Of a stretch of DNA of 41,159 nt, positions 16,714 through 25,677 are shown piece after piece; the first letter of the stretch is position 1, and the number at the start of each line of letters is the position of its first letter. The translations under genes were made by a program, and so were the position numbers. A model generated the notes under the pieces. It worked only from the letters and a program-made list of their open reading frames with translations, was not told the DNA's origin and searched no databases. The stretch is from assembly GCA_016788185.1 (NCBI GenBank), contig JAEUTF010000157.1, positions 1 to 41,159 of the forward strand, in the 5' to 3' direction. Source of the DNA: Bacteroidia bacterium. Its GTDB lineage: Bacteria; Bacteroidota; Bacteroidia; AKYH767-A; OLB10.

Positions 16714-17623
16714 AATCCAGCAAATCCATCAGTCGGTTCAGGTCATCGTTACTAAAGTAATTGATGAGTATCTGCCCGCTTCCATTGTCCTTGTGTTTGA
16801 TTTCAACCTTGGTTTCATAGCGATGTTCCAGGCGGTCCTCCAGGTTGCGGATTTCCACCGCCCAGGGGGATTTCCCTTTTTCTTTCTTCCCCTGTTTTTT
16901 CGGGGAGTTCTGTCGGACCAGGTCTTCCACTTTACGCACTGAAAGGTCGTTATCGAGGATGTCGTTAAAAATTTTCAACTGCATGCCGATGTCATCCACT
17001 CCAAGGATGGCTCTGGCATGGCCCATGGTGAGCCGGCCGTCGCGAATGGCAAACTGGATCTGGGGCGGGAGTTTCAGCAACCGCAGATAATTGGTCACCG
17101 TGCTCCGGTCCTTTCCGACCCTTTCGCCCAGGTTTTCCTGGGTGAGTTTACACTCTTCGATCAAACGCTGGTAGCTGATGGCGATTTCCAGGGCGTTGAG
17201 GTTTTCACGCTGGATATTCTCCACCAGGGCCATTTCCAGCATCGATTGGTCGTTGGCGGTACGCACATAGGCCGGTATGGCGTGCAATCCTGCCAGCCGG
17301 GAGGCTTTGTAACGACGTTCACCACTGATGATCTGGTAACGCTCCGGCCCCATCTTACGCACCGTAATCGGCTGAATGATACCCTGCGTCTGAATGGATT
17401 CTGCCAGTTCCCTGAGCGCGCCTTCGTCGAATTCCGTACGCGGCTGAAAAGGATTGGCTTCAATCTGGTTCAGAGGAACCTGAGCCACGGCACCGGCGAC
17501 TATTTTTTGAAGGCTGCCCGGAGCCTCTCCCGTAGTTCTGTCAGCTTCAACCGGTGCAGGATTAACATTGCCTTCGAGTAAGGCACTTAAACCTTTGCCC
17601 AGGGCTGATTTTTTTGTCGACAT
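16706..17623 (-). CDS. parB: chromosome partitioning protein ParB
   Basis: CTP-dependent DNA clamp that loads at parS sites and works with ParA to segregate the origin region. The 305-residue protein has an N-terminal ParB/Srx domain with VPLNQIEANPFQPRTEFDE, the nucleotide-binding SGERRYKASRLAGL (GERR) motif, the ENIQRENLNALE block, a helix-turn-helix (LTQENLGERVGKDRSTVTNYLRLLKLP) and a C-terminal dimerisation segment. It lies 29 bases after parA. No parS-like palindrome was found in the window. Confidence 0.96.
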   Translation of the reverse strand: MSTKKSALGKGLSALLEGNVNPAPVEADRTTGEAPGSLQKIVAGAVAQVPLNQIEANPFQPRTEFDEGALRELAESIQTQGIIQPITVRKMGPERYQIISGERRYKASRLAGLHAIPAYVRTANDQSMLEMALVENIQRENLNALEIAISYQRLIEECKLTQENLGERVGKDRSTVTNYLRLLKLPPQIQFAIRDGRLTMGHARAILGVDDIGMQLKIFNDILDNDLSVRKVEDLVRQNSPKKQGKKEKGKSPWAVEIRNLEDRLEHRYETKVEIKHKDNGSGQILINYFSNDDLNRLMDLLDFD

Positions 17624-17652
17624 AGTAGAAGTAAGTGTTTCGAAAACGCTGA

Positions 17653-18489
17653 TCAGTTCTCGGATATTTTAAGTTTTTCCATGACTTTTTCGGTAAGCAC
17701 CTTGTCTTCGGCCGACATACCGGTCATGTTATTTTTCTGAAGAATCTCACGGGCCAGGTTGAGGTAGTTGATAGCCCCCTTGCTGGCGGCATCGTGCATG
17801 ATGATGCTTTCGCCAAAACTGGGTGCTTCACCCAGCTTGGTATTTCGTTGAATGATGGTATCAAAAACCATGTCCTGGAAATGGGTTTTCACCTCTTCCA
17901 CCACCTGGTTGCTCAGGCGCAGCCGCATATCGTACATGGTGAGAAGAATGCCTTCTATGGCCAGTTCAGGGTTCAGGCGGCTCTGCACAATTTTGATCGT
18001 GTTGAGCAGTTTGCCAAGACCCTCCAAAGCAAAATACTCGCATTGAACAGGAATAATCACCGAGTCGGCACCGGTAAGGGCATTGATCGTGATGAGACCC
18101 AGGGAGGGGGAACAATCGATGATGATAAAGTCGAATTCGCCCGAAACGCTCTCCAGCACCTGCTTCATCATTTTTTCCCGGTTGGGCATCTGGATCATTT
18201 CTATTTCGGCGCCCACCAGATCGATGTGTGAAGGCAGAAGGTAGAGGTGAGGGGTTTTGGTCTCGAGAATGATGTCCTTCGGCGATACATCGTTGATGAT
18301 GCATTCGTAGATGGAAGTCTTTACGGTCCTGGGGTCGAAACCTACACCGGAGGTGGCATTGGCCTGAGGATCGGCATCCACCAGGAGGGTTTTATACTCC
18401 AGCACCGCCAGGCTTGCCGCCAGGTTGATGGCCGTTGTGGTTTTTCCTACACCGCCTTTCTGATTCGCTATTGCTATGATTTTTGCCAT
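17653..18489 (-). CDS. parA: chromosome partitioning ATPase ParA/Soj
   Basis: Nucleoid-bound Walker-type ATPase that drives ParB-parS segregation. The 278-residue protein starts IIAIANQKGGVGKTTTAINLA, carrying the deviant Walker A with signature lysine. The switch regions LLVDADPQANATSG and DFIIIDCSPSLGLITINAL are intact. First gene of the par-dapB-lepB-wbqC cluster; the UPF0173 hydrolase ends just before the par region on the same strand with a 37-base gap, so a promoter for parA must lie in or before that short gap. Confidence 0.96.
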   Translation of the reverse strand: MAKIIAIANQKGGVGKTTTAINLAASLAVLEYKTLLVDADPQANATSGVGFDPRTVKTSIYECIINDVSPKDIILETKTPHLYLLPSHIDLVGAEIEMIQMPNREKMMKQVLESVSGEFDFIIIDCSPSLGLITINALTGADSVIIPVQCEYFALEGLGKLLNTIKIVQSRLNPELAIEGILLTMYDMRLRLSNQVVEEVKTHFQDMVFDTIIQRNTKLGEAPSFGESIIMHDAASKGAINYLNLAREILQKNNMTGMSAEDKVLTEKVMEKLKISEN

Positions 18490-18526
18490 GAATAAGGGCT
18501 TTCGTTAACTCGTGTAATTTATTGAT

Positions 18527-19207
18527 CTATATGCTTATACTCTTACCAATTTGCATCAATAAAAGTTCTTTCCCAGCCGCCGCAAATTTTCCGAAGGCCT
18601 CGTCGTGATCGATTTTGATGTAACCAAATGTATCATAATGCATCCCTATGATTCGGTCGCAGCGGATGAAATCCGAGGCAATGACGGCATTGTCTATACC
18701 CATGGTAAAATTGTTGCCGATGGGCAAAAAGGCCAGGTCGATTTTCTTGTAATCGCCAATCAGTTTCATGTCCATGGTGAGAGCCGTGTCGCCGGCATAG
18801 TACACATTTCCTTCTTCGGTTTCAAGCAGGAAACCCATGGGATTGCCGCCATATGAACCATCGGGCAAAGAGGAGCTGTGCACAGCACTTACGCATTTTA
18901 CCTTGCCGAAATCAAAAAACCAATGCCCGCCAATGTTCATCGGGTGGGTTTTATCAAGACCTTGAGCGTTCAGCCAGTTTACAATTTCCCAGTTTGAAAT
19001 TACCGTTGCGCCGCTTTGTTTAGCAATGCTGACTGCATCGGCGATATGATCAGTATGTCCGTGCGTTATGAGGATGAAATCGGGACGTATACTGCTGATA
19101 TCAATATCCTTAGCCAGTTCATTCGGGGAAATGAAGGGGTCGAAAAGTAGGACCTTACCATTGACTTCAAGGCAGAAGCAGGAATGTCCGAAATAAGTGA
19201 TTTTCAT
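18527..19207 (-). CDS. UPF0173-type metal-dependent hydrolase
   Basis: A 226-residue metallo-beta-lactamase-fold hydrolase of the UPF0173 group, physiological substrate unknown. The binuclear metal motif is LITHGHTDHIADAVSI (HxHxDH) near residues 48-64, with a second histidine in SAVHSSSLPDGS and an aspartate in VYYAGDTALTMDMKLIG. The N-terminus MKITYFGHSCFCLEVNGKVLLFDPF is typical and fixes the start. No signal peptide. It precedes parA by 37 bases on the same strand, so it may share its transcript. Confidence 0.9.
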   Translation of the reverse strand: MKITYFGHSCFCLEVNGKVLLFDPFISPNELAKDIDISSIRPDFILITHGHTDHIADAVSIAKQSGATVISNWEIVNWLNAQGLDKTHPMNIGGHWFFDFGKVKCVSAVHSSSLPDGSYGGNPMGFLLETEEGNVYYAGDTALTMDMKLIGDYKKIDLAFLPIGNNFTMGIDNAVIASDFIRCDRIIGMHYDTFGYIKIDHDEAFGKFAAAGKELLLMQIGKSISI

Positions 19208-19488
19208 ATAATTAACTTAATACTAAACTTTTTGAGCCGTCTCTTTACAGCAATCAGCAAAGATAGGAAGCCTCTATCGCCTTTGCTATTAAAAATAGCG
19301 AGGGATTTTCAAACTTGTGAATAGAGGGGATTTAAATTATTAACAAAGTGAAGAGCCCATAAGGTTCATTGAAACGCCCTTTAGTGTTTTAAATTGGACT
19401 GTAAAAATGTATGAATTCGTTTGGGGGCGTATCCGTCTCAACCCATGATCTGATCGAAAAAGCTGAGATCTGAAATGCAATACGATTT
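19208..19488. other. gene-free interval between UPF0173 gene and the type IX cargo gene
   Basis: About 280 AT-rich bases. I see no convincing gene, tRNA, terminator or exact TAnnTTTG core here. The hydrolase promoter should lie at its left end and the 3' end of the cargo transcript at its right end. Confidence 0.5.
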
Positions 19489-21960
19489 CTATCGGTAAAG
19501 AACGAAGCTTCCGCGTTTCTTGATTTCAATAAAACGGCCGTTGTCATAACCTGAGTACTTCAAGACATATACATACGCTCCTTCGGGTGCATCCTTTCCT
19601 TCATAGGTCCCATCCCAGCCGATATCAGGGTTTTCACTCCTGAAAAACTGTTTGCCAAAACGGCTGTAAATTTCGAGCCGTCCCGTGAAATCCGTGCAAT
19701 TCGCCTTGTAATTGTAAATTTCGTTTTTGTTATCCCGGTTGGGGGTAAAGGCATTGGGAAGATAGACCAGACAGTTACAGATATTGAAAGTGAGATAGAT
19801 GGAATCGGCTGAAATGCCGCATTGGTTAATGGCCGTGGCATAGTACATGCCGGTAATCTGCGGCAGATAGATCGAGTCTGTGGATCCGTCCTGCCAGGTG
19901 TAACTGGCTCCGTAGTTATAAGCGCTCAGTACCAGTGGCATTCCGGCGCACAGGATGCTATCTTCCCCGAGAAAGACCAATGGCTTATCCTGTTGATCTA
20001 TTTCGATGGTGTCGGAGGCGGTGCAATTGTTGATGCTTACCACAACCGAATAGGTTCCAGCAGTATCAACAAAAATGAAAGGATCGCTGCTGCCGGTGCT
20101 CCAGTTGTAGATGGCCCCAGAATTGGTTGCATCCAGGAAAATCGGAAACCCTTTGCAAAGGGTGGTATCCGGCCCGAAAGCCACAAAAGGACGGGGGTTG
20201 AACGTGACGATCACCTGGTCGCCGGCGGCGCAGTTGTTCAGGGTAACAGTCACTGCATAATTTCCGGAATTAACGACAGGGTAAACCTGGGAACTGCTGC
20301 CATCCTGCCAGAGGTAGGTGGCACCGGCGTTTCCGGCATCAAGAAAGACTGTATCCCCCTGGCAGGCCGTTTGGTTGAGCCCAAGGTCAACCACGGGCAC
20401 AGGGTTGAAAACGGCATCCATCGAATCCACTCCGACACATCCCTGGTTATCCACTTCCACCCAATAAGTACCGCTGGTGGTGATGTCGAGTGTCGGACCA
20501 TTGGTGTTGTTCTGCCACAGAAAAATGGCGCCGGGAAAACTGCCGGGATTCAGGGTGATGGTGGTACCATCACAGGTGCTGAGATCCGCCCCGAGATCAG
20601 GGTTGGGAGTTTGGAGGATCTGAATGGTTTTACGGACGGTGTCCGACAATAATCCCTGCCAAACAATGAGTTCTACATCGTAACTTCCGGCAGTCAGATA
20701 AACGTGCTGCGGATTGAGCTGGGTACTGCTATTGGCTGTTCCGGAAGCAGGGTCGTCGAAATTCCATCGTACACTGTCGGGTCCTGCGAAAATGGTGGTG
20801 AAACTGGTCGGAGCGCCGGAGCAGGTGTCCGCATACACGAAATCAGCAACGATAAAGAAACTCTGAATAAAATTCGGTAAGCCATACTGTGAGGTCTTTC
20901 CGCCAAGGAAGAGGGTATTGGCGCTGAGGCTGCTGGCGATGCCCTGCAGGTTGGGTTGCGCAATGAGGGCCAGAGAGGTACTTTGAAACTGGCAGACATA
21001 AATCCTGCCATCGATACCCATCTGCAACGCGCCGATTAACCCGGGAATCGTACCAATGGACTGTCCGGAAGCAATGATGGCCGCCGGGTTTCCGGCATTG
21101 AGGTCATACTGAAAAACCTCGCCGGGGTTGCTCGTAGTCCCTACGTACAAGAAACGGTTATCGGGGGAAAATTCAATTCCGTAGACCTGAGGAACAAAAG
21201 TAATGCTGACAGGGTTGGAGAGTTGTCCGCTGATGTTGTTGAAATCAAAAATTTCACATTGCCGGAGCCCCCGGATGGCACAAGCCAGTTTCTGGGCGTT
21301 GGGAGATGCTTTCAGGTATCCGTGTGCATTGGAAAAGGTGCCGCCATGCACCGCGCCGATGGAGGAGGTTACCGGAGTTGCACTGATTCCAGCACTGGTG
21401 ATCAGGTAGGCATAAAATTCATTGTTGTTCCAGCCGTGCACGATGACCCATACATCGATGCCGTTGGCATGTCGGACGGCCGTCAGTTTTTCCGTCACCG
21501 GGGTAGCGAGCTGAACATTTTTGGTGGTGACGTCGCCGTTTCCTCCGTTCAGACTCATGTCCACTTCGCTGTAGCACAAGCCCCTTGGACCGCCATTCGT
21601 ATCAACCGTAAAAACATAGTATTTCCCGGTGATTTGAGGGAAGGGAACGATAATGGCCGTTTGAGTGGCCGCCCCGTCGCCGTTGAGACCGTTTCCGGAA
21701 GGCATGGGAACATGATTTCGGTCCCAGACGATATTGCCGTTGGTGTAAAATTGAAGATTCCCGCCGGCGTCGGCAATGGTGGCGCAACCTTCAAAGGCAT
21801 TCATGGCCCCGTTTAAAAGCGGGCTGGGAGGGTTGGTATTGAAATCCAGTCCGGCCTGGTTACCAAAATACCAAAAACGACCTTCCAGGGTTTGACCTGT
21901 TACCGGCAAAACCCAAGTCAAGAACCAAACCAGAAGGGGGAATCTGAATGCAGCTTTCAT
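19489..21960 (-). CDS. secreted protein with type B type IX secretion sorting domain, PKD and four Ig-like repeats
   Basis: An 823-residue cell-surface or secreted protein. The ATG at 21960 is chosen because it starts a clear signal peptide (MKAAFRFPLLVWFLTWVLP..TGQ); the frame is open further upstream to 22038 without homology value. Residues 25-370 look like a beta-propeller (FWYFGNQAGLDFNT..., YVFTVDTNGG, FSPDNRFLYVGTTS). Residues about 375-450 form a PKD-type domain (VRWNFDDPAS...HVYLTAGSYDVELIV). Four tandem repeats of about 65-70 residues follow (453-725; bases 20604-19786), each with the pattern LGxDxxxCxG...GAxYxWQDGS...GxYxVxVxxxxCxxxD. The last 98 residues match the gliding-motility C-terminal (type B) signal: YLPNAFTPNRDNKNEIYN, LEIYSRFGKQFF, WDGTYEG, GAYVYVLKY. 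Ligand unknown; likely surface adhesion or binding. Confidence 0.87.
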   Translation of the reverse strand: MKAAFRFPLLVWFLTWVLPVTGQTLEGRFWYFGNQAGLDFNTNPPSPLLNGAMNAFEGCATIADAGGNLQFYTNGNIVWDRNHVPMPSGNGLNGDGAATQTAIIVPFPQITGKYYVFTVDTNGGPRGLCYSEVDMSLNGGNGDVTTKNVQLATPVTEKLTAVRHANGIDVWVIVHGWNNNEFYAYLITSAGISATPVTSSIGAVHGGTFSNAHGYLKASPNAQKLACAIRGLRQCEIFDFNNISGQLSNPVSITFVPQVYGIEFSPDNRFLYVGTTSNPGEVFQYDLNAGNPAAIIASGQSIGTIPGLIGALQMGIDGRIYVCQFQSTSLALIAQPNLQGIASSLSANTLFLGGKTSQYGLPNFIQSFFIVADFVYADTCSGAPTSFTTIFAGPDSVRWNFDDPASGTANSSTQLNPQHVYLTAGSYDVELIVWQGLLSDTVRKTIQILQTPNPDLGADLSTCDGTTITLNPGSFPGAIFLWQNNTNGPTLDITTSGTYWVEVDNQGCVGVDSMDAVFNPVPVVDLGLNQTACQGDTVFLDAGNAGATYLWQDGSSSQVYPVVNSGNYAVTVTLNNCAAGDQVIVTFNPRPFVAFGPDTTLCKGFPIFLDATNSGAIYNWSTGSSDPFIFVDTAGTYSVVVSINNCTASDTIEIDQQDKPLVFLGEDSILCAGMPLVLSAYNYGASYTWQDGSTDSIYLPQITGMYYATAINQCGISADSIYLTFNICNCLVYLPNAFTPNRDNKNEIYNYKANCTDFTGRLEIYSRFGKQFFRSENPDIGWDGTYEGKDAPEGAYVYVLKYSGYDNGRFIEIKKRGSFVLYR

Positions 21961-21966
21961 CCAGTA

Positions 21967-21997
21967 CAAAAATGATAAAAAGAGAGTCGCCGTCAAA
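21967..21997 (-). promoter_or_regulatory. candidate promoter of the type IX cargo gene
   Basis: On the minus strand, TTTG (21997-21994) is followed after exactly 19 bases by CATTTTTG (21974-21967), one mismatch from TAnnTTTG. The spacing is ideal, but transcription would begin almost at the ATG (21960), implying a nearly leaderless mRNA. Confidence 0.4.
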
Positions 21998-22105
21998 GCG
22001 CTTTTAGGCCTAATCGGCTTTCTGAACGGTAAAAGCAAAGTCAGAAACGGGTGAATGCGGTATCCGATGCCGGAAAAGGGAGGCCAGGGAATAGTGCCAA
22101 TCCCT

Positions 22106-22113
22106 TACTTTTG
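22106..22113 (+). promoter_or_regulatory. promoter core of the M16 peptidase gene
   Basis: TACTTTTG matches TAnnTTTG exactly, 20 bases ahead of the ATG at 22133. No good -33 TTTG was found at the usual distance. Confidence 0.5.
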
Positions 22114-22132
22114 AGCTTCAAAACTTCTCACC

Positions 22133-25051
22133 ATGCGATCCCTGCTTCACCTGTTGTTCCTGCTGTTTATGCTTTGCCGCCCTTCTTCCGTATGGGCACA
22201 GCCAGCTGTAAATCACAATTATCCTTATGATACCGTTCCCGGTGATCCGCTCAAAGCAAGGATTTACACGCTGGAAAACGGTCTCAAGGTCTATCTTTCC
22301 GTGTACAAGGATGAGCCCCGCTTTCAGTCCATGATCGGCGTAAAAGCAGGTTCCAAGCACGATCCCGCCGATCACACGGGGCTGGCGCATTACCTCGAAC
22401 ACATGCTTTTCAAAGGGACCGATGTGTACGGAACCAACAATTATGAAAAGGAAGCTCCCTTACTGGATACGATTATCAATTTGTACGAACGATATGGCGC
22501 CACCTCCGACAGCACACGGCGGGCGATGATTTACCGCCAGATTGATTCGGTGTCGGGTGTTGCTTCGCACTATGCTATTCCCAATGAATTCGATAAGATG
22601 ATGGCCGGAATAGGTGTTACAGGTGTAAATGCCTATACCTCTAACGAACAAACCGTCTACATCAACAATGTCCCCTCCAACCAGCTGGAAAATTTCCTGA
22701 CCGTAGAAGCGGAACGTTTTCGCAAGCCTGTTTTCAGGCTTTTTCACACTGAACTGGAAGCTGTGTACGAAGAGAAAAACCGTGCCCTCGACAGTGATAG
22801 CCGTAAAGTATGGGAAAATCTCTATGCCGGGCTGTTTGAAAACCATCCGTACGGCACACAAACTACCATCGGCACGGTGGAGCACCTGAAGAACCCCTCT
22901 CTCAAAGCCATTAAAAACTACTTTGATACCTATTACGTGCCGAATAATATGGTGATTGCCCTGAGCGGCGACTTTGACCCTGATCAGGCCATTCGCATCA
23001 TTGACGAGAAATTCGGTAAAATTCCGGCAAAAGAAGTACCTCCGTTTAAGGTTGCCGGTGAGAAGTTCATCAAAGTTCCGGTGGTGAAAGAGGTATATGG
23101 TCCCGATGCCGAAAGTGTGATGATCGGGTTTCGTTTCCGCGGGGCCAGTTCAGAAGATGCCGATGTACTGACCGTGGTGGATTATATACTATCGAACGGG
23201 CAGGCGGGTCTCCTGGATATCAACCTGAATAAAAAGCAGAAAGTCCTGAGTGCCTCATCCTCTACCAATATCATGAAAGATTACAGCGTTCATTTGCTGA
23301 ATGCACGTCCGCGTGAGGGGCAAAGCCTGGAGCAGGTACGTGATCTTTTGCTGGCGCAGCTCATGGAAATTAAATTCGGCAATTTCCCCGACTGGATTAT
23401 TCCGGCCATTGTCACCAATCTGCGTCTGGAGCAGGAAAGGGAATACGAAAGCAACATGCAGCGTGCCTCCGCTATGCTGGGGTCTGAAATGGATGGTGTT
23501 GCCTACCGCGACCTGGTAAACCGGATCGACCGGCTTTCGAGAATAAACAAGCAACAGGTCATCGATTTCGTGAGAGCCTGGTACGGTGAAAATTATGTAA
23601 TCGTTTACAAGAGAACAGGAGTAGACGAGAATGTAGTAAAAGTGGTGAAACCTGCCATAACGCCGGTTGCCACCAACAGCGAAATGCAGACCGAATTCGT
23701 GAAGAACGTGCTGTCGTTTAAAACTCCGGATGTAAAACCTGTTTTCATCGATTTCAAACAAGAGATCCAGGTGGTCAAATTAAAGAACGGTATTCCACTC
23801 TTTATGGTCAGAAACCGTGAAAACAATTTGTTTAGCCTGAGTTATACACTGGAAATGGGATTTGCGCAGGATAAACGCTGGCCCGTCGTGATGCAGTATC
23901 TGAATTACATGGGTACAGCCAAGTTTAATGCATCGCAACTGCAGGAGGAATTTTATAAACTGGGTTGCAGCTTTTCTGCCGGTGCTGGAGAAGATGAAAT
24001 GAGTATTACCCTGAGTGGTATTCAGGAAAACTTTATCCCCGCCTTGCTGCTGCTTGAAAGCTTATTGTCGGCTCCCGTGGCCGATGAACAGGCCCTCAGC
24101 AACCTCGTGGACGATATCCTGAAACGAAGGGAGAATGCACGGCTGAACAAGGGTGAAATTCTGTCTCGTGTGACATCGTATGCACGCTACGGCGCCGATA
24201 ATCCGCAAACCTACCTGCTCTCCAGAGAAGAACTGAAGCAATTGAAAGGGGCCGACCTGGCTGTTTTGTTGCGAAATCTGACCGGATATTCCCACCGCAT
24301 CGATTATTATGGTCCGGCCGATAGTGCAAGCGTGCAAAATGTACTGGCCAAATACCATAAGACGCCCAGGGGCCTGCAGTCCATTCCACAGGGGAAAAAA
24401 TTTGTTGAGGAAAATACCGACGATGGAAGGGTGTTTTTTGTAAACTATGAAATGAAGCAAGCCGAGGTGAATTTCATTTCGAAAGGTGGTCCTTACAGCA
24501 GAGACCTTCAACCCTCCGTTCAGTTATACAGCCGTTATTTTGGCGGAGGAATGTCATCCCCGGTTTTCCAGACCCTTCGTGAAAGCAAGGCCTTGGCCTA
24601 CGCCGTATCGTCGAGGTATGCAGCTCCGTCACGACCCGACCGTTCCTATTACAATTCCGCCTACATCGGGACACAGGCCGACAAACTCCCGGAGGCGATG
24701 GCCGGCATGATGGAACTGTTGCAGGAGATGCCGGTTTCGGAAAAAACATTTGAGAATGCGAAAGACGGGGCCTTGCAGGGAATTGCCAGCGACCGCCTCA
24801 CCAAAACAGAAATTCTTCAGTCCTTTCATGCTTTGCGAAAAATGGGTATCAGCGAGGACTTCAGGGAAGAATTATTCTGGAAAATTTCCGCGTTGAAACT
24901 GAAGGATGTGGAAGCATTCCATGCCAGGTACCTCAAAGGAAAGAAATACAGAATCGCTTTGATCGGAAACAAGGAAAAAGTGGATCTGAAAGTGCTGGAG
25001 AAATACGGACCCCTGACCGAACTGGAGCTGAACAACGTTTTCGGTTATTAG
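22133..25051 (+). CDS. exported M16 (insulinase/pitrilysin) family zinc metallopeptidase
   Basis: A 972-residue periplasmic peptidase. An N-terminal signal peptide (MRSLLHLLFLLFMLCRPSSVWAQ) implies export. The first M16 domain has the inverted zinc motif HxxEH as His86-Tyr-Leu-Glu89-His90 (GLAHYLEHMLFKGT), and the third ligand region ELEAVYEEKNRALDSD about 75 residues later. The second half repeats the fold without a zinc site (IVKLKNGIPLFMVRNRENN, ... ISKGGPYSRDLQPSVQLYSRYFGGGMSSPVFQTLRESKALAYAVSSRY), so both halves of the peptidase chamber are in one chain. It should degrade peptides in the envelope. It has its own promoter and a strong terminator and stands alone, divergent from the type IX cargo gene. 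Confidence 0.95.
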   Translation: MRSLLHLLFLLFMLCRPSSVWAQPAVNHNYPYDTVPGDPLKARIYTLENGLKVYLSVYKDEPRFQSMIGVKAGSKHDPADHTGLAHYLEHMLFKGTDVYGTNNYEKEAPLLDTIINLYERYGATSDSTRRAMIYRQIDSVSGVASHYAIPNEFDKMMAGIGVTGVNAYTSNEQTVYINNVPSNQLENFLTVEAERFRKPVFRLFHTELEAVYEEKNRALDSDSRKVWENLYAGLFENHPYGTQTTIGTVEHLKNPSLKAIKNYFDTYYVPNNMVIALSGDFDPDQAIRIIDEKFGKIPAKEVPPFKVAGEKFIKVPVVKEVYGPDAESVMIGFRFRGASSEDADVLTVVDYILSNGQAGLLDINLNKKQKVLSASSSTNIMKDYSVHLLNARPREGQSLEQVRDLLLAQLMEIKFGNFPDWIIPAIVTNLRLEQEREYESNMQRASAMLGSEMDGVAYRDLVNRIDRLSRINKQQVIDFVRAWYGENYVIVYKRTGVDENVVKVVKPAITPVATNSEMQTEFVKNVLSFKTPDVKPVFIDFKQEIQVVKLKNGIPLFMVRNRENNLFSLSYTLEMGFAQDKRWPVVMQYLNYMGTAKFNASQLQEEFYKLGCSFSAGAGEDEMSITLSGIQENFIPALLLLESLLSAPVADEQALSNLVDDILKRRENARLNKGEILSRVTSYARYGADNPQTYLLSREELKQLKGADLAVLLRNLTGYSHRIDYYGPADSASVQNVLAKYHKTPRGLQSIPQGKKFVEENTDDGRVFFVNYEMKQAEVNFISKGGPYSRDLQPSVQLYSRYFGGGMSSPVFQTLRESKALAYAVSSRYAAPSRPDRSYYNSAYIGTQADKLPEAMAGMMELLQEMPVSEKTFENAKDGALQGIASDRLTKTEILQSFHALRKMGISEDFREELFWKISALKLKDVEAFHARYLKGKKYRIALIGNKEKVDLKVLEKYGPLTELELNNVFGY

Positions 25052-25077
25052 TGATTAGCGCATTTCAGAAAATAATA

Positions 25078-25113
25078 AAGAGAGGATTCTTCAGCAGAAC
25101 CCTCTCTTTTTTT
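25078..25113 (+). terminator. intrinsic terminator of the M16 peptidase gene
   Basis: AAGAGAGG (25078-25085) pairs with CCTCTCTT (25101-25108), with an inner TTC/GAA pairing and a 7-base loop, followed by seven T residues (25107-25113). It lies about 27 bases after the stop. On the other strand the tract CTTTATTATTTTC could let it also end the thioredoxin transcript. Confidence 0.9.
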
Positions 25114-25145
25114 ATTCGGTTTGAATCGTATCCCAAATGACTCTT

Positions 25146-25463
25146 TCAGGTCATCAGACCATTCAGAATCTTTTCCAGTTCCTGCAAAGGCACAACGCCG
25201 GATTGTCTCCACATTACTTTGGCATTTTTGAAAGCCAGTAGAGTAGGTACTCCCCGGATGTTAAAGGCTGCGGCGGCGGATGGATTTTTATCCACGTCAA
25301 TTTTCAGAATGTAGGCCTTGTCACCCATTTTCCCTTTGAGCTCATCGAGTACAGGCGTCATCATCTTACAGGGACCACACCAGGTGGCATAGAAATCAAC
25401 CAACACCGGTTTCCCTGAATTAATCAGGCTTGCAAAATCCTGTTTGTTTTTTGTCTGTTCCAT
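25146..25463 (-). CDS. trxA: thioredoxin
   Basis: Small cytoplasmic dithiol-disulfide oxidoreductase of 105 residues. The active site is Cys29-Gly-Pro-Cys32 in FYATWCGPCKMMTPVLDEL, the cis-proline lies in RGVPTLLAF, and ILKIDVDKNP is the usual central strand. The N-terminus is short and has no signal peptide. It is convergent with the M16 gene and lies downstream of the arsR-type gene on the same strand, with a 214-base gap that carries three dyads. Confidence 0.93.
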   Translation of the reverse strand: MEQTKNKQDFASLINSGKPVLVDFYATWCGPCKMMTPVLDELKGKMGDKAYILKIDVDKNPSAAAAFNIRGVPTLLAFKNAKVMWRQSGVVPLQELEKILNGLMT

Positions 25464-25507
25464 TGCTCTCAGGCGCCAGTCGCCTTCATTTTAAGAATAG
25501 CATTCAA

Positions 25508-25555
25508 GTTGTCCTGACAACGAACCAAGCTGTCTTCATTCTATCCTCATAGGAT
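25508..25555. promoter_or_regulatory. two dyads upstream of thioredoxin
   Basis: GTTGTC-CT-GACAAC (25508-25521) is a perfect 14-bp palindrome centred about 51 bases ahead of the trxA start. Next to it, ATCCT-CAT-AGGAT (25543-25555) is a shorter perfect dyad whose half-site resembles the longer one at 25611-25630. Either may be an operator; no TAnnTTTG core for trxA was recognised. Confidence 0.4.
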
Positions 25556-25610
25556 CACAAACCTTTGCCATGAGGAATTGCCAGAAACATACAATCTACT
25601 CCCGCTTTCT

Positions 25611-25630
25611 TATCCCTAATAATAGGGATA
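25611..25630. promoter_or_regulatory. perfect 8-4-8 dyad between trxA and the ArsR-type gene
   Basis: TATCCCTA-ATAA-TAGGGATA is a perfect inverted repeat, 47 bases past the stop of the ArsR-type gene and about 148 bases upstream of trxA. There is no U-tract, so it does not look like a terminator. An AT-rich 20-bp dyad of this size is the kind of site ArsR-family dimers bind, which makes it a candidate operator. Confidence 0.45.
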
Positions 25631-25677
25631 TAGATTTTAACCCCGGCCATCGCCTGAATCAGCATTCATACGCCGGG

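Noticed and set aside
21961-22038. Upstream extension of the type IX cargo gene
   Set aside because: The signal peptide begins at the ATG at 21960; the extension would bury it and covers the probable promoter.
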